A stretch of DNA of 64,000 bases from Erythrobacter neustonensis (GTDB lineage Bacteria > Pseudomonadota > Alphaproteobacteria > Sphingomonadales > Sphingomonadaceae): NCBI RefSeq assembly GCF_001663175.1, contig NZ_CP016033.1, positions 310,001 through 374,000 on the forward strand, given 5' to 3'. The notes below the pieces were generated by a model, which had not been told where the DNA came from, did no database searches, and saw only the letters and a program-made list of their open reading frames with translations. Made by a program: the position numbers and the translations under genes. Each line of letters begins with the position of its first letter. The first letter of the stretch is position 1. This document shows positions 30,837 through 42,367 of this stretch, one piece after another.

Positions 30837-31787
30837 TTATTGCGGCTTGTAGTCGGGCAGCGTCTTGCCGCCCACCAGCGCGCCTGCGCCTTCGGCTTCG
30901 AGCTTTTCGGTGATCGAACGCAAGGAGCGGCTGGTCGCGCGCAGATCCTGCAAGGTCGCCTCGGCATTGGGCAGCGTGCTGGTGCGCAGCTGACGCGCGG
31001 CGGGGCGCGTGTCTTCGAGCGTTGCCGACAGCGACGCCAATGCTGCGTTGGCGCTGCGCAAGGTCGCGCGCAGTTCCTGTGCCAGCGGCGCGCCATCCTT
31101 GTTGATCAGCGCATCCGAGCTTGCCGCGACCTTTTCGAAGGCATCGAGCGTCTGGTTGAATTCCTGCATCGTGACGCGGAATTCCTTGAGGTTGGCGGTC
31201 AATTCAGGCGCGGCATCGGCCATCCCCGCGGTCAGCCGGTTCGAATTGGCCAGAATGCCCGCCAACTCCTTCTGGTTGTCGGGGCCGAGAATGATGTTGA
31301 GCTGTTCGGTCAGCGTCGCCAGCCGTTCGAGCAGCAGCGGCGCATTGGCGACGATTTCACCAAAGCCCCCGCGCCCCGGCGGGATGACCGGGCGGCCTTC
31401 GGGGCAGGCGGTGGTCTGGCAGGTGATCGGCGGATTGTCCTTGCGCGCGCCGTCAAGCAGGATCGTCGAGACGCCGGTGAAGCTCGCCTGGATCGTCGCC
31501 TGCGTGCCGACGAGGATCGGCACCTCTTCCTTCACCTTGATCCGCACTCGCACGAATTCGGGATTGTCCTTGGCGAGCGCGATTTCGGTGACCTGCCCCA
31601 CGGGCACGCCGGCGTAACTCACCTGGCTGCCGTTCGCGAGGCCCGAGACCGACTGGTTGTAGAAGATATCGAATTCGTCCTTCGCGCCTTCGTTCAGACG
31701 CGCGACCCAGACGATGAAGGCAGCCAGCATCGCCAGCAGCACCAGCGTGACCGCGCCCACCCACAGATGATTGGCTCTGGTTTCCAT
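30837..31787 (-). CDS. MCE-domain lipid transport protein (MlaD-like)
   Basis: 316 residues with an N-terminal transmembrane helix (about residues 9-29) and one MCE domain (FDIFYNQSVSGLANGSQVSYAG...). A long helical C-terminal region follows, as in single-MCE proteins that build a tunnel for phospholipids across the periplasm. The neighbours supply the ATPase, permease and lipoprotein. Confidence 0.93.
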   Translation of the reverse strand: METRANHLWVGAVTLVLLAMLAAFIVWVARLNEGAKDEFDIFYNQSVSGLANGSQVSYAGVPVGQVTEIALAKDNPEFVRVRIKVKEEVPILVGTQATIQASFTGVSTILLDGARKDNPPITCQTTACPEGRPVIPPGRGGFGEIVANAPLLLERLATLTEQLNIILGPDNQKELAGILANSNRLTAGMADAAPELTANLKEFRVTMQEFNQTLDAFEKVAASSDALINKDGAPLAQELRATLRSANAALASLSATLEDTRPAARQLRTSTLPNAEATLQDLRATSRSLRSITEKLEAEGAGALVGGKTLPDYKPQ

Positions 31788-31835
31788 GGCGTCCCTATGC
31801 GGCCGCTTGCGCGGACTTGTCCAATATTCTGTTGA

Positions 31836-32648
31836 TCATGCCGCGCTCTCCCCGGCGAGGTGCGTGGCATGCGCGCTGCGGCCGCGCGGGCCGTTGAAAT
31901 ATTCCTCGATCCACGGATGGCCCGTCGCGATCAGTTCGGGGATCGTGCCCACCGCAATGATGCGCCGGTCCGCAATCACCGCCACCCGGTCGCAGATTTC
32001 ATACAGCGTATCGAGATCGTGGGTGATCAGGAACACGGTAAGGCCCAGCGTCTCCTGAAGCTCGCGGGTCAGGCGGTCGAACTTGGCCGCGCCGATCGGG
32101 TCGAGCCCGGCAGTGGGTTCATCGAGGAACAGAAGCTCGGGATCGAGCGCGAGCGCGCGCGCAAGCCCGGCGCGTTTCTTCATCCCGCCCGACAATTCGT
32201 TGGGATACTTCTGCACCGCGCTTTCGGGCAGGCCTGTCAGCATCACCTTGTAACGCGCGATCTCGGCACGGAATGCGGGGTCGAGATCGGGGTAGAACTG
32301 CTTGAGCGGCACCTCGACATTCTCGCCCACGGTCAGCGTCGAGAACAGCGCGCCGCCCTGGAACAATACGCCCCAGCGTTCGCGCACCACAAGATCGGTT
32401 TCGGCATCTTCGCCGCACAGGTTGCGGCCCAGCACGCGGATGCGCCCCGCTTCGGGCGTCTGCAGCCCGATGATCGAGCGCATCAGCACCGATTTGCCGG
32501 TGCCCGAACCGCCGACCACGCCGATGATCTCCCCGCGCCGGACAGTGAGGTCGAGCCCGTCATGGACGAGGAAATCGCCGAAGCGGTTGACCAGCCCTTC
32601 GACTTCGATCGCCGGGCTTTCGTCGCGGGTGTCCGCGTTCATCCGCAT
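31836..32648 (-). CDS. ABC transporter ATP-binding protein (MlaF-like)
   Basis: 270 residues with a complete set of ATPase motifs: Walker [11 protein letters not shown], signature LSGGM, Walker B LLFLDEP and switch His in ITHD. The MlaF-specific block [17 protein letters not shown] is present. It drives lipid movement between the membranes with the permease 4 bp upstream. The contrast with the degenerate ATPase domain at 16412 is clear. Confidence 0.95.
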   Translation of the reverse strand: MRMNADTRDESPAIEVEGLVNRFGDFLVHDGLDLTVRRGEIIGVVGGSGTGKSVLMRSIIGLQTPEAGRIRVLGRNLCGEDAETDLVVRERWGVLFQGGALFSTLTVGENVEVPLKQFYPDLDPAFRAEIARYKVMLTGLPESAVQKYPNELSGGMKKRAGLARALALDPELLFLDEPTAGLDPIGAAKFDRLTRELQETLGLTVFLITHDLDTLYEICDRVAVIADRRIIAVGTIPELIATGHPWIEEYFNGPRGRSAHATHLAGESAA

Positions 32649-32652
32649 CGTC

Positions 32653-33765
32653 CTACCCCCACCCGATTTCGGTGAAGAACACCGCGAAGAAGGCGTCCAA
32701 TACGATCACCGCGAAGATCGCCGAAACCACCGCCATCGTCGTGCGGCGGCCGACCTCTTCGGAATTGCCGTGCACCTGCATGCCGTGGAAGCATCCTGCA
32801 AGCGCAACGATCAGCCCGAACACGGGCGCCTTGATCAGCCCGACCCACAGATCGTGCACCGGCACCACTTCCTGAATGCGGATGAGGAAGGTGAGGAAAG
32901 GGATGCCCAACGTCAGATCGCCCACCACCGCGCCGCCGATGATCGCCATCATCGCGGCGAAGAAGCCGAGCAGCACCATCATGAAGGTTGCGGCCAGGAT
33001 GCGCGGGATCACCAGCACTTCGATCGGCGAGATGCCGATCGTGCGCATCGCGTCGATTTCCTCGGTCAGCTTCATCGTGCCGATCTGCGCGGCAAAGGCG
33101 CTGCCCGAACGGCCCGCCACCATGATCGCGGTCATCAGCACGCCCAGTTCGCGCAAGGTGATCCGCCCGACGAGGTTCACGGTCAGCGCCTCGGCACCGA
33201 ATTGCTGGAGCTGCACCGATCCCTGCTGCGCGATCACGATCCCGATCAGGAAACTCATCAAGCCGATGATCGGCAGCGCCGAAACCCCGACCAGTTCCAT
33301 CTGGTGGACCAGCGCCTTGAACGGAAAGCGCGAGGGATGGCGCAGCAGGCTGCCCGCGCCGATCAGGATCTGGCCGAAGAAACCGACCACCCCGAAAATC
33401 CCGCCGCGCGCATTGAACACGTGTTCGCCAAGCTTTGTCGGCACGCGCTCCCACACCGGCAACCGGTGCGGGTGCGTGTCGCCGCCCGCATCGATATCGC
33501 GCATCGCGGCAAGCAGGCGCCTTGCTTCGGGGCTGGCACCGGTGATTTCGCTGTCGTGGGCGTGCGCCGCGCGGCATACCAGCCATGCGCCGACCGTGTC
33601 GATTTCCTCGACCCCGGACAGATCGACGGTTCCAATCGGGCCATCGATCGCCTTGAGCGCGCGCTCGATCGGGCCGATCGCGGGAAGCGTGAGCAGGCCC
33701 GACAGCACCAGCCGCTGGCCGCCCTCGCCTGCATCTTCGAGCAAATAGTGCGCGGCATCCTGCAT
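32653..33765 (-). CDS. MlaE-type permease with N-terminal STAS domain
   Basis: 370 residues. About the first 110 residues form a STAS-like domain ([19 protein letters not shown]); the rest is an MlaE permease with signature [24 protein letters not shown] (start part shown) and [27 protein letters not shown] region. In E. coli the STAS domain is a separate protein (MlaB), so here the two are fused. ATG 33765 is chosen because the frame upstream (to 33819) shows no conserved sequence. Confidence 0.93.
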   Translation of the reverse strand: MQDAAHYLLEDAGEGGQRLVLSGLLTLPAIGPIERALKAIDGPIGTVDLSGVEEIDTVGAWLVCRAAHAHDSEITGASPEARRLLAAMRDIDAGGDTHPHRLPVWERVPTKLGEHVFNARGGIFGVVGFFGQILIGAGSLLRHPSRFPFKALVHQMELVGVSALPIIGLMSFLIGIVIAQQGSVQLQQFGAEALTVNLVGRITLRELGVLMTAIMVAGRSGSAFAAQIGTMKLTEEIDAMRTIGISPIEVLVIPRILAATFMMVLLGFFAAMMAIIGGAVVGDLTLGIPFLTFLIRIQEVVPVHDLWVGLIKAPVFGLIVALAGCFHGMQVHGNSEEVGRRTTMAVVSAIFAVIVLDAFFAVFFTEIGWG

Positions 33766-33873
33766 CTTGCAGCGGCTATGGGGCGATTTTGGCTCGCCCG
33801 CAAGACTTGGGGCAACCACGGGCGCGCTCTATCATTGCATCGCACCATGGGTGCTGGCATGGCGCGAAGCATT

Positions 33874-36618
33874 ATGGCGAACCCCACCGACACCGCTCTG
33901 CCCACCACCTTCGACCCCGCCGCGATCGAGGCGCGCTGGTATTCCCACTGGGAGGCGAACGGCCTGTTCCGGCCCGAACGTCCCGAGGCCGAAGCCTATA
34001 CGATCGTCAACCCGCCGCCCAACGTCACGGGCAGTCTGCATATCGGCCACGCGCTCGACAACACGCTGCAGGACGTGGTGATCCGTTATGAACGCCTGCG
34101 CGGCAAGGACGCTTTGTGGGTGGTCGGCACCGATCACGCGGGCATCGCGACGCAGATGGTGGTCGAGCGCCAGATGGAGGCGCGCCAAGACAAGCGCACC
34201 AACTATTCGCGCGAGGCTTTCGTCGACAAGGTGTGGGAGTGGAAGGCGGAAAGCGGCGGCACCATCACCAACCAGCTGCGCCGGCTCGGTTGCTCGATGG
34301 ACTGGGGCCGCGAGCAGTTCACGATGGACCCGCACTTCACCCGCGCGGTGATCAAGACCTTCGTCGATCTCTACAATGATGGCCTCATCTACCGCGACAA
34401 GCGGCTGGTGAACTGGGACCCCAAATTGAAGACCGCAATTTCCGATCTCGAGGTCGAGACGCAGACGATTGCGGGGAGCTTCTGGCACCTGCGCTATCCG
34501 CTGGCGGACGGCGCGAAGCTCGACGATGGGCGCGATTACATCGAGGTCGCCACGACCCGGCCCGAAACCATGCTCGCCGACATGGCCGTGGCAGTCCATC
34601 CCGATGACGAGCGCTACAAGAGCGTCGTCGGTGCGCAGGTGATCCTGCCGATCACCGGCCGCCGCATCCCGATCGTGGCTGATGAGCACGCCGATCCCGA
34701 ACTGGGCTCGGGCGCGGTCAAGGTGACGCCGGGGCACGACTTCAACGATTTCGAGGTAGGCAAGCGCGCCGGGTTTGCACCGGCCGACATGCTCAACATG
34801 CTCGATGCCGAGGCCAACGTCTGCCAGACCGCCGACGGACTGGTGCCGGAGGAATTCCTCGGCCTCCACCGCTTCAAGCGCGACGGCGTCGACGGCGCGC
34901 GCGAGCTGGTGGTCGCGAAGATGAAGGCGCTGGGCCTGCTGATCCCGCACGTCACCAAGAACAAGGACGGCGAGGAAATCGAACACGACGCCGAACCGCG
35001 CCAGATCGCGACGCCCTTCGGCGACCGCGGCGGCGTGGTGATCGAGCCGTGGCTGACCGACCAGTGGTATGTCAACGCTGCCGAACTCGCCAAGAAGCCG
35101 ATCGAAGCGGTGCGTTCGGGCGAGGTGCAGATCGTCCCCAAGACGTGGGAGAAGACCTTCTTCAACTGGATGGAAAACATCCAGCCGTGGTGCGTCTCGC
35201 GCCAGCTGTGGTGGGGTCACCGCATTCCGGCGTGGTTCGCCGATGATGGCCGCTGTTTCGTCGCTGAAGACGAAGCCGCCGCGCAGGCGCTCGCAGGCGA
35301 AGGCATCGCGCTGCGTCAGGACGAGGACGTCCTCGACACGTGGTTCTCATCTGCCCTGTGGCCCTTCGCCACATTGGGCTGGCCCGAGGGCGGCGCGCCG
35401 CTCCTGCAAAAACACTTCCCTAACAGCCTGCTCATCTCCGGGTTCGACATCCTGTTCTTCTGGGATGCGCGGATGATGATGATGGGCTTCTACAACATGG
35501 GGCAGAAGCCCTGGGACACGCTCTATCTCCACGGCCTCGTGCGCGCAGCCGACGGCGCAAAGATGTCGAAGTCCAAGGGCAATGTCGTCGACCCGCTCGG
35601 CCTCATCGACCAGTATGGCGCGGACGCGCTGCGGTTCTTCATGGCGGCGATGGAGAGCCAGGGCCGCGACATCAAGATGGACGAGAAGCGGGTCGAGGGA
35701 TACCGCAACTTCGCCACCAAGCTGTGGAACGCGGCGCGTTTCTGCCAGTCGAACGGGATCGGTGCCTCGGACACGATCAAGGCCCCGCCCGCGCGGCTTG
35801 CGGCCAACCAATGGATCATCGGCGAAGTGCAGGCCTGCGTTGCCGAAATCGACAAGGCAATGGCAGACCTGCGCTTCGACGCGGCGGCCAATGCGATCTA
35901 CCAGTTCACGTGGAGCAAGTTCTGCGACTGGTATCTCGAACTCATCAAGCCGGTCTTTGCAGGGGACGCTGACCCCCCACCCGCCATTGAAACCCGCGCC
36001 GTGGCCGGCTGGGCGCTCGACCAGATCCTCGTCATGCTGCACCCCTTCATGCCCTTCATCACCGAAGAACTGTGGCACAAGCTGGGCGCGCGGCCCTATG
36101 AACTGATCGTCGCCCAGTGGCCCGCGCCCGAAGCGGAAGTCAGCAAGGAAGCCACCGACGCGATCGACTGGGTGATCGACCTCACCACCAGCACCCGCAG
36201 CGCGAAGAACGAACTCGGCATCGCGCCCGGCGCGAAGCTGGCGGCATGGCTGGCGGCACCTTCGGACGTTGCCGCGCGCACCATCGAGCGCAGCAGCGCC
36301 GCGATCGAGCGCCTCGCGCGTCTCACGCCGGTAACCATCGGCGAGGCCCCGGAAGGCCCGGCGATGCAGGTGACCGCAGGCGAGGACGTGTTCGTCATCC
36401 CGCTCGAAGGCATCGTCGATATCGCGGCGGAGAAAGCGCGGCTGGAAAAGGCGCTGGCGGCTTCGCAGAAGGAAGCCAAGTCGCTCGGCGGCCGCCTCTC
36501 CAACCCCGCCTTCGCCGAGAAGGCCAAGCCCGAAGCGGTCGAAAAGGCCCGCGCCGACCTCGCGCATCACACCGGCGAGGTCGAACGGCTCACGGCAGCA
36601 CTGGCGCGGTTGGGGTAG
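33874..36618 (+). CDS. valS: Valyl-tRNA synthetase
   Basis: 914-residue class I synthetase with the HIGH-type motif [11 protein letters not shown] (preceded by NPPPNVT) and the KMSKS motif in [13 protein letters not shown]. The CP1 editing domain lies between, and a C-terminal coiled coil ([21 protein letters not shown]) binds tRNA. ATG 33874 is taken as the start; in-frame ATGs at 33847 and 33859 are alternatives and no strong ribosome site decides. Divergent from the Mla operon. Confidence 0.98.
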   Translation: MANPTDTALPTTFDPAAIEARWYSHWEANGLFRPERPEAEAYTIVNPPPNVTGSLHIGHALDNTLQDVVIRYERLRGKDALWVVGTDHAGIATQMVVERQMEARQDKRTNYSREAFVDKVWEWKAESGGTITNQLRRLGCSMDWGREQFTMDPHFTRAVIKTFVDLYNDGLIYRDKRLVNWDPKLKTAISDLEVETQTIAGSFWHLRYPLADGAKLDDGRDYIEVATTRPETMLADMAVAVHPDDERYKSVVGAQVILPITGRRIPIVADEHADPELGSGAVKVTPGHDFNDFEVGKRAGFAPADMLNMLDAEANVCQTADGLVPEEFLGLHRFKRDGVDGARELVVAKMKALGLLIPHVTKNKDGEEIEHDAEPRQIATPFGDRGGVVIEPWLTDQWYVNAAELAKKPIEAVRSGEVQIVPKTWEKTFFNWMENIQPWCVSRQLWWGHRIPAWFADDGRCFVAEDEAAAQALAGEGIALRQDEDVLDTWFSSALWPFATLGWPEGGAPLLQKHFPNSLLISGFDILFFWDARMMMMGFYNMGQKPWDTLYLHGLVRAADGAKMSKSKGNVVDPLGLIDQYGADALRFFMAAMESQGRDIKMDEKRVEGYRNFATKLWNAARFCQSNGIGASDTIKAPPARLAANQWIIGEVQACVAEIDKAMADLRFDAAANAIYQFTWSKFCDWYLELIKPVFAGDADPPPAIETRAVAGWALDQILVMLHPFMPFITEELWHKLGARPYELIVAQWPAPEAEVSKEATDAIDWVIDLTTSTRSAKNELGIAPGAKLAAWLAAPSDVAARTIERSSAAIERLARLTPVTIGEAPEGPAMQVTAGEDVFVIPLEGIVDIAAEKARLEKALAASQKEAKSLGGRLSNPAFAEKAKPEAVEKARADLAHHTGEVERLTAALARLG

Positions 36619-36743
36619 ACTGCATGATCAGCTCCCCCCGGCGCTTCGTCCGCTTTCAGGACTCGCCGGGGTGATGAGTGGGAAACGGAAGGGCAACTGA
36701 TCGGATCATCGCGATATCATAGCCCCGCGCACTGCTGCCCTGA

Positions 36744-38321
36744 CTATTGCTGAGATGGTTTAATCACTCCACCGGGTTGGATATCTTTCAATACAGCCGC
36801 CAATCGATCGACATTGCCGGTTTCTACGAGAAACGAGAAATTTGCCCCGTCCCCTCCTTGGCGGTCTAGGTTTCTGGTGACCGAATAGGTCCAGCCAAGC
36901 TGCTCGCGAAAAAGCTCCTGCAGCGTTTTTTCGAAACCGGTCGAGAAGTCGTTGCCGCAGTGGCCGGATGGAAGGCGCTCTTCCGAAGCTTGCGCGATCA
37001 CGACACGTGACATGTCGGGGTGCACCGTGGGCCGCGTGCTGACAAGCCAGCATCCGAGTTCGAACGATACGACGTCTGCGGATACGTTTTTTCGTTCTGT
37101 CAGGATAGTGAGCAAAGGCCTCCTGAACCAGACTGCGAAGACTGCCTCGGCTTCGTCGGGCCTTGTGTCGGCGATCCGTGCTCCTCGCTCACGATCGCCC
37201 AGCAATGTTGCAAATGCCCGCGCCAAGGCACTTCCCGGCGCAGGCCGCGGGCTTGGTCTCAACGCGGAGGGATCGTAATCGGCGATCGAGACACGTGTCA
37301 GCCAATTGGCGATGAAGATGCCAGCGTCCGCCGGCGGCGAGAATTGCGGGAAAGTAATTTGCGCTCCGATATTTCCGGCACGGTCCGACGCCCGGTACCA
37401 GATTGTGCCCGATGCACCGTCGCCGTAGCGCGCGCGAACCGCCGCGAAAAAGGCGTTCTGCACATTCGCCGCAGCGCCTTCCGAAGCCGCACTGTGCGGA
37501 TGCGAGAGGTGAGGCGCTGCTCCGTACAGCGTGACGGATGCCTAGTCGGCTTGGAGTGTAACGATGCCGGGTTGGTCGTTGCCCTCAACCCGGAACGCCC
37601 CTTGCGTGCGCGACACGCCAGGCGATCCGGGGAAATCGAAGTTTTTGCGGACGGTCTGCTCCATCGGGCGCAAGGCCATAGGGGCGACCACGATCAGCTC
37701 CATGTTGCTTGGCCGGTACCAGTGCCCGAACCAGTTCGCCAAGGCCTCCACGCCAATGCCAGCGAGCGAAGCTTCGGTGCCGATCGGCAGCGATGCATGC
37801 GGATGCCCCTTCCCGAATATTTGCGGAAAGGCGACGGATTTCACCCTTGTGTCGAGCTGCCAGGATATCTCGCGCATTTCCGCAAGGACGATACGCTTCT
37901 CGATCGCGAACCCACCAAGCTACACCACATCGGCAGCAGCGCGCATCCGGTCCGCCTCCAGCGCGAGCGCCTGATCGAGCTTCTGGGCCGGAACGGTCCA
38001 ATAGAAATTGGTGCGGTCGAAATCGGTGCCTGCGTTGATCTCCTCGCCGCCCAGATCGGCAGCTTGCAGCGCATGGCGGTCGCCCGAGTTGAAGCCGCGC
38101 GCGAACACATGTTCCGCCAGATGCGCGATGCCGCGCTGGTCGCTTCGCTCGTCGGCCGAGCCGGCCGCCACGTTGACAAGTATCGCGGCGCGCGAGGCGT
38201 CCGGTGCCTCGACCAATGTCACCCGCAGCCCGTTTGGCAGAACGAACGATCGTTCTTTTGCCAACGCATTCTGCGGGACTGACAAGGCCCACAAGGCAAC
38301 CAGCGCGAGCAGCACCTTCAT
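36744..38321 (-). pseudogene. M16 family zinc metallopeptidase interrupted by two in-frame TAG codons
   Basis: One uninterrupted frame of 526 codons apart from two amber codons, at 37920-37922 and 37542-37544; there is no frameshift. The first part has a signal peptide (ending NALAKE) and the inverted zinc motif HLAEHVF. The first TAG falls just before the conserved block FAIEKRIVLAEMREI, which normally follows EADRM in M16 enzymes. The second TAG lies in the linker after IVTLQAD, before the C-terminal M16 half with FREQLGWTYSV. The natural stop is also TAG. The plain reading is a recently inactivated gene; readthrough by an amber suppressor is the alternative. It overlaps the amidohydrolase stop by 4 bp. 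Confidence 0.82.
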
Positions 38322-39628
38322 CGCGCGATCACTTCGCCCTGCTTCACCGCCAATTCGATCCTGTCCAGCGCCGACAGGTCACGGGTGGGATCGCGATCCA
38401 GCACGATGAAACTGGTTTCAGCGCCTTCCGCGATTGCGCCGATCGCGCGGTCGGGGAACAACGCGCGCGCGGTGACGTGCGAGGATGCCCGCAGGGCTTC
38501 GGCAGGGGTCATCAAGCCGGCTGCGACCAGCGCCTTGATCTCGTCGATCACCGATCCGCCCCACAGATCGCTGCCCGTCAGGATCGGAACTCCGGCCTTG
38601 CCGAGACGCTGCATGTTGTCACGAACGACCGGAACGATGCGCGCCCACTGATCGGGCTTGCGCTGCCAGATCTGGCGGTAGACCTCGAAGGTCGGGATCA
38701 CCATCGTGCCTTCCTTTGCCATCTGCGCGATTGTCGCATCATCGAGCCGCAGATCGTCAAGGGTGATGTATTTGCTCGGCGAGGTCGGCAGGTGCGCGAG
38801 GATGTCGACCCCGGCCTCCACCGCGATGCGCGCGTCATCGGCGGTCTGGACATGCGCCGCCACGCGCGCGCCGGACGCATGCGCACGGCGAACGATTTCG
38901 GGCACCAGTTCCGGCCGCACGCCTGTCTTGCCGTCGTTCACAGGGTCGATGCGGCTTGCCTCGTCATTGGCATCGACGAGGATGATCTTCACCAGCTTGG
39001 GCTGTGCCGCTGTCGCCTGCGCCCACTTGGCCTCCACGTCCGCCACGCTGTCGACCGCCCAGAAAGCCTTGTCGATCAGATCCGCCGGCGTCAGCGGATA
39101 ACCGCTCGCGCGGGCGTTGCCGACGGCAAGCGCGATGGGGTGCCCGTTCGATGCGGAGAAGGTTGCCTCGGCAAACAGCGTGTCGGGTGCGCCGGGCGCG
39201 TTCAGGAGATCGCGGAAACCGGCGATATCGTCGCTGTGCGCGGCCATCTGGGCGTTGTAGAAGATGCCGCGCCGCAGATAATCGTCGGCCATCTGCCGCA
39301 CCGACCAGCGGTTCTGAAGGTTGTGGTTATGCCCCTCGGCCAGCGGCGGCATGGCATAGCGCCCGTCCAGATCGATCGTGATGTCGACGCGGCGCGGGCG
39401 TTTCCGGGTGAATTTCCCTTCGACGCTGTACCAGGTGGCCTTGGCAAACCGGGTGCCATCGAACCAGTAGCCACCGACCATCGCCATGGTCGCTGCGGGC
39501 AGGCGCGGAGCAATCGTCGGATTTTGCGCGCCGGGCACCGGCTCGTCCGCCTGCACCTGGGGCGGCATGAGCGAAAGGATTGCGGCCAGGCCGGCAAACT
39601 GTGCGGCACGGCGAAAAGACGGGTTCAT
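38318..39628 (-). CDS. Secreted amidohydrolase family metal-dependent hydrolase
   Basis: 436 residues with a signal peptide (cleavage near VQADEP) and an amidohydrolase metal centre: HNHN for the HxH pair, a Lys in LVKIILVD, His in AAHVQT, His in LAHLPTS and Asp in LTGSD. It is probably a periplasmic cyclic amide, peptide or ester hydrolase; the substrate is unknown. Its last codon overlaps the M16 gene, so the two were built to be co-translated, perhaps for peptide scavenging. Confidence 0.88.
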   Translation of the reverse strand: MNPSFRRAAQFAGLAAILSLMPPQVQADEPVPGAQNPTIAPRLPAATMAMVGGYWFDGTRFAKATWYSVEGKFTRKRPRRVDITIDLDGRYAMPPLAEGHNHNLQNRWSVRQMADDYLRRGIFYNAQMAAHSDDIAGFRDLLNAPGAPDTLFAEATFSASNGHPIALAVGNARASGYPLTPADLIDKAFWAVDSVADVEAKWAQATAAQPKLVKIILVDANDEASRIDPVNDGKTGVRPELVPEIVRRAHASGARVAAHVQTADDARIAVEAGVDILAHLPTSPSKYITLDDLRLDDATIAQMAKEGTMVIPTFEVYRQIWQRKPDQWARIVPVVRDNMQRLGKAGVPILTGSDLWGGSVIDEIKALVAAGLMTPAEALRASSHVTARALFPDRAIGAIAEGAETSFIVLDRDPTRDLSALDRIELAVKQGEVIAR

Positions 39629-39724
39629 TCAAGCCTCCTGATCTGGTTCGGAGGCCATTGCTGCTGGCGATATAGGAATACAGGCCGGACAGCACGAGAC
39701 GCGGCGGATGCGGCGTGAGACGTG

Positions 39725-40432
39725 TCAGCCGGGCCCGAGCGCCGCTTCGATTGCGGCGCGGCAGGTTCGGCTGAACCGCACTTTGGCGCCGCTATCGAGA
39801 TGCAGCGTCCCATCGCCGCTGCGCTCGGTTTCGAGCGACCGGATCGCGGCGGCGCGAACGATCGTAGCGCGTTGGACGCGGACAAATCCCGGGCCAAGCT
39901 GCTCGGCAATCTGCGCCGAGGACTGGCGCAGCAGGTGGACCTCGCCCTGCGCATACACGCATTGATAATGCCCGGCCGCCTCCACCCGTTCGATCAGGTC
40001 GGGGGCGATGTAGCGAATACGCGCCCCGTCGCGGACGGCCAGCGGTTGCGGCGTTCTGGGGCTGTCCGAAATCTGCCGCGTCGCTCTTTCAAGTGCCTGA
40101 TCGACTGCCGATTGCGTGACCGGTTTCAGGAGATAGTCGGCCGCCTGCTGCCGCAATGCCTCGATCGCGTAGGTGGCATCGGCTGTGCAGTACACAATCG
40201 AAGGCACGCCTTGCGCTTTCGCTGCCACCCCCAGATCGACGCCCAATCCATCGGGGAGGTGGATGTCGAGAAAAACGATGTCGTAGGCATGCTGCGCCAG
40301 CAAGGCGTGTGCCGCCTTGGCGCAATCAGCCGCGTCGACCTGCGCGATTGCGGGCCGGGCGCTTAGCGCATCGACCAGCGCGGTGCGCATCAGGAGCACA
40401 TCCTCGACAACCAGTGCCCGCAGCCCGTTCAT
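39725..40432 (-). CDS. LytTR family response regulator
   Basis: 235 residues: receiver domain with phosphoacceptor Asp56 (IVFLDIHLPDG) and the Lys in LLKPV, then a LytTR DNA-binding domain (GHYQCVYAQGEVHLLRQS, FVRVQRATIVR). It overlaps its kinase by 4 bp. The next gene on the same strand (amidohydrolase) begins 96 bp downstream and is a natural candidate target. Confidence 0.94.
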   Translation of the reverse strand: MNGLRALVVEDVLLMRTALVDALSARPAIAQVDAADCAKAAHALLAQHAYDIVFLDIHLPDGLGVDLGVAAKAQGVPSIVYCTADATYAIEALRQQAADYLLKPVTQSAVDQALERATRQISDSPRTPQPLAVRDGARIRYIAPDLIERVEAAGHYQCVYAQGEVHLLRQSSAQIAEQLGPGFVRVQRATIVRAAAIRSLETERSGDGTLHLDSGAKVRFSRTCRAAIEAALGPG

Positions 40433-41469
40433 GCGGGCAAGCCGATGCTTACCCGAAAGACACCGCCGCTGCGATCATGCTCAAGCGTTGCAGCCTTGCC
40501 GCAATGGATCGCCAGCAGCCGCCGCGCGGTTTCGATGCCCGAGCCGAGCCCTCGCGAAGGTTCGGCGACAGGCGGAGCGGGGTTGGACAGTTCCAGCGTA
40601 ACCTTGCCTGCATCCGTCCGCGCCGCCTCAAGCCGCAACCAGCGCACACCATCCTCGTTGCAGGCGCCGTGGGTCATCGCATTCTCGACCAGCGGCAATA
40701 GCATGCGCGTGGGAACCGCCTGCCGCCAGAGGTCATCGGGGATCACCCGCTCGAACCGGATGTCGCCGTGCAGCATGCGGTAGAGCGAAAGATGCTCCTC
40801 GATCTCGCCGACGGCTTCGGCCAGCGTCTGGATATGGTCGGTTTCGGCCAGACTGGTCCGCAGCACATCGGCCAGCGATGCAATCACACTCTCGGCCTTT
40901 GCCGGAGACTGGTGCGCCAGTTGCGCGATCGAACCCAGCGTGTTGAACAGAAAGTGCGGGTTGAGCTCGGCCCGCAGCGCGCGCAGTTCCGCTCCCGCGG
41001 CGTCCTGCGCGTGGCGTTCGGCGCGGCGGGACCATACCAGTGTCTGGCCGATCGCAATCACCGCGATGAAGGTCGGCACGGCAAAAAGGCTGGTGATCAC
41101 AACCCGCTGCGCCAGCTGTGCCAGATCAGGTGCGGACACGATCGAACCGCTACCGATCAGGTTCGCAGCGGCTTGCAGAATTGGCAGCACCGCGGTGACC
41201 GCGGGGATGATCAGCAACCCCGCCAACAACAGCAGGACGGCATTGCCGAACGCCCGGTGCCCATGCAGCGGCCAGAGGTGACACATCCTGAACAGCAGCG
41301 GCGTGACCAGCGCCCAGGTGCCGAAGTGCAGGATGTTGTATGCCAGCACCCGAAGAAAATCGATTGCTTCGGGTTCGGACACATTCACCAGCGTCGATGC
41401 GGGCGTCCAGGCAAGCGCAACCAGCAACCAGCCACAAGCGATCCAACCCCACAACCTCAGCGTCGTCAT
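40429..41469 (-). CDS. LytS/YehU-type sensor histidine kinase
   Basis: 346 residues with about four N-terminal hydrophobic segments, a His_kinase domain with LNPHFLFNTLGSIAQLAHQ (phospho-His) and an ATPase domain with LVENAMTHG and GLGSGIETARRLL. It should phosphorylate the LytTR regulator encoded immediately downstream. No extracellular sensor domain of known type is apparent. Confidence 0.92.
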   Translation of the reverse strand: MTTLRLWGWIACGWLLVALAWTPASTLVNVSEPEAIDFLRVLAYNILHFGTWALVTPLLFRMCHLWPLHGHRAFGNAVLLLLAGLLIIPAVTAVLPILQAAANLIGSGSIVSAPDLAQLAQRVVITSLFAVPTFIAVIAIGQTLVWSRRAERHAQDAAGAELRALRAELNPHFLFNTLGSIAQLAHQSPAKAESVIASLADVLRTSLAETDHIQTLAEAVGEIEEHLSLYRMLHGDIRFERVIPDDLWRQAVPTRMLLPLVENAMTHGACNEDGVRWLRLEAARTDAGKVTLELSNPAPPVAEPSRGLGSGIETARRLLAIHCGKAATLEHDRSGGVFRVSIGLPA

Positions 41470-41614
41470 GCGGTGTCCCGAGCGAGGACCGGATGTAGCA
41501 AAAAGTTGAAATTCTGCATCAGGTTAGGTCCAGACAAGACATGGTTGCCTATGCGGCTTACGCGAGGCAATTGCCATCTGCCGCGTAATTGTCGAGGGTT
41601 ACAATCTGGCACCG

Positions 41615-42367
41615 CTACGGGCCTGCGGTAATAGCTGCCTTGTCCGCTAACGTCTCGACTGGCTGATCGCGTTCGACCCGCTCAGAATAGCGGTCAACCA
41701 ATTGCTCGGCGTGCGGACGCAGCAGCACGGTGAAGCGCACCAGTTCCTCCATCACGTCGACGATGCGGTCGTAATAGGCTGACGGCTTCATCCGCCCGGC
41801 CTCGTCGAACTCCTCGTAAGCCTTGGCAACCGATGACTGGTTGGGGATGGTGAACATCCGCATCCAGCGCCCGAGAATGCGCAAGGCATTGACGGTGTTG
41901 AAGCTCTGCGATCCGGCGTTGACCTGCATTACCGCAAGCGTGCGCCCCTGGGTGGGGCGCAAGCCCTTGTAGGCGAGCGGCAGGTGGTCGATCTGCGCCT
42001 TCATGATCCCGGTGATCTGGCCGTGTCGCTCCGGGCTGCACCACACCTGGGCTTCGGACCACAGCGAATGTTCGCGCAGCTCGTGCACCGCCGGGTGATC
42101 GTCGCTTGGCGTCTGGTCGGGCAGCGGCAGGTCGCTGGGATCGAAGATGCGCGTCTCGCAACCGAAGAATTGCAGCAGCCGCGCCGCCTCCTCCACGGCA
42201 AGGCGCGAGAAGGAGCGGGTCCGCAGCGAGCCGTAGAGCAGCAGCACGCGCACCGGCGGGTCCATCGGGCCCAGGCCGAGCGCGGGGCGGGCATGGACAT
42301 ATGCAGGCTTCAGCGCAGGCAGATGCGTAGGGTCGGGCAGAGTGCGCAGGCGGGTGTGTTCGATCAT
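41615..42367 (-). CDS. arsH: ArsH, NADPH-dependent organoarsenical/FMN reductase
   Basis: 250 residues with the flavodoxin-like FMN loop [21 protein letters not shown] and the ArsH blocks [21 protein letters not shown] and [24 protein letters not shown] region. ArsH oxidises trivalent organoarsenicals. ATG 42367 overlaps the acr3 stop by 4 bp; the open frame upstream is a shadow of acr3. Confidence 0.95.
   Translation of the reverse strand: MIEHTRLRTLPDPTHLPALKPAYVHARPALGLGPMDPPVRVLLLYGSLRTRSFSRLAVEEAARLLQFFGCETRIFDPSDLPLPDQTPSDDHPAVHELREHSLWSEAQVWCSPERHGQITGIMKAQIDHLPLAYKGLRPTQGRTLAVMQVNAGSQSFNTVNALRILGRWMRMFTIPNQSSVAKAYEEFDEAGRMKPSAYYDRIVDVMEELVRFTVLLRPHAEQLVDRYSERVERDQPVETLADKAAITAGP

Noticed and set aside
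37290..37300. GACACGTGTC palindrome as a second parS
   Set aside because: Only the CACGTG core agrees with parS; flanks do not match.
36744..38321. Pyrrolysine or other TAG recoding for the M16 gene
   Set aside because: No pyl genes or suppressor tRNA in the window, and the natural stop is also TAG; nonsense mutation is simpler.
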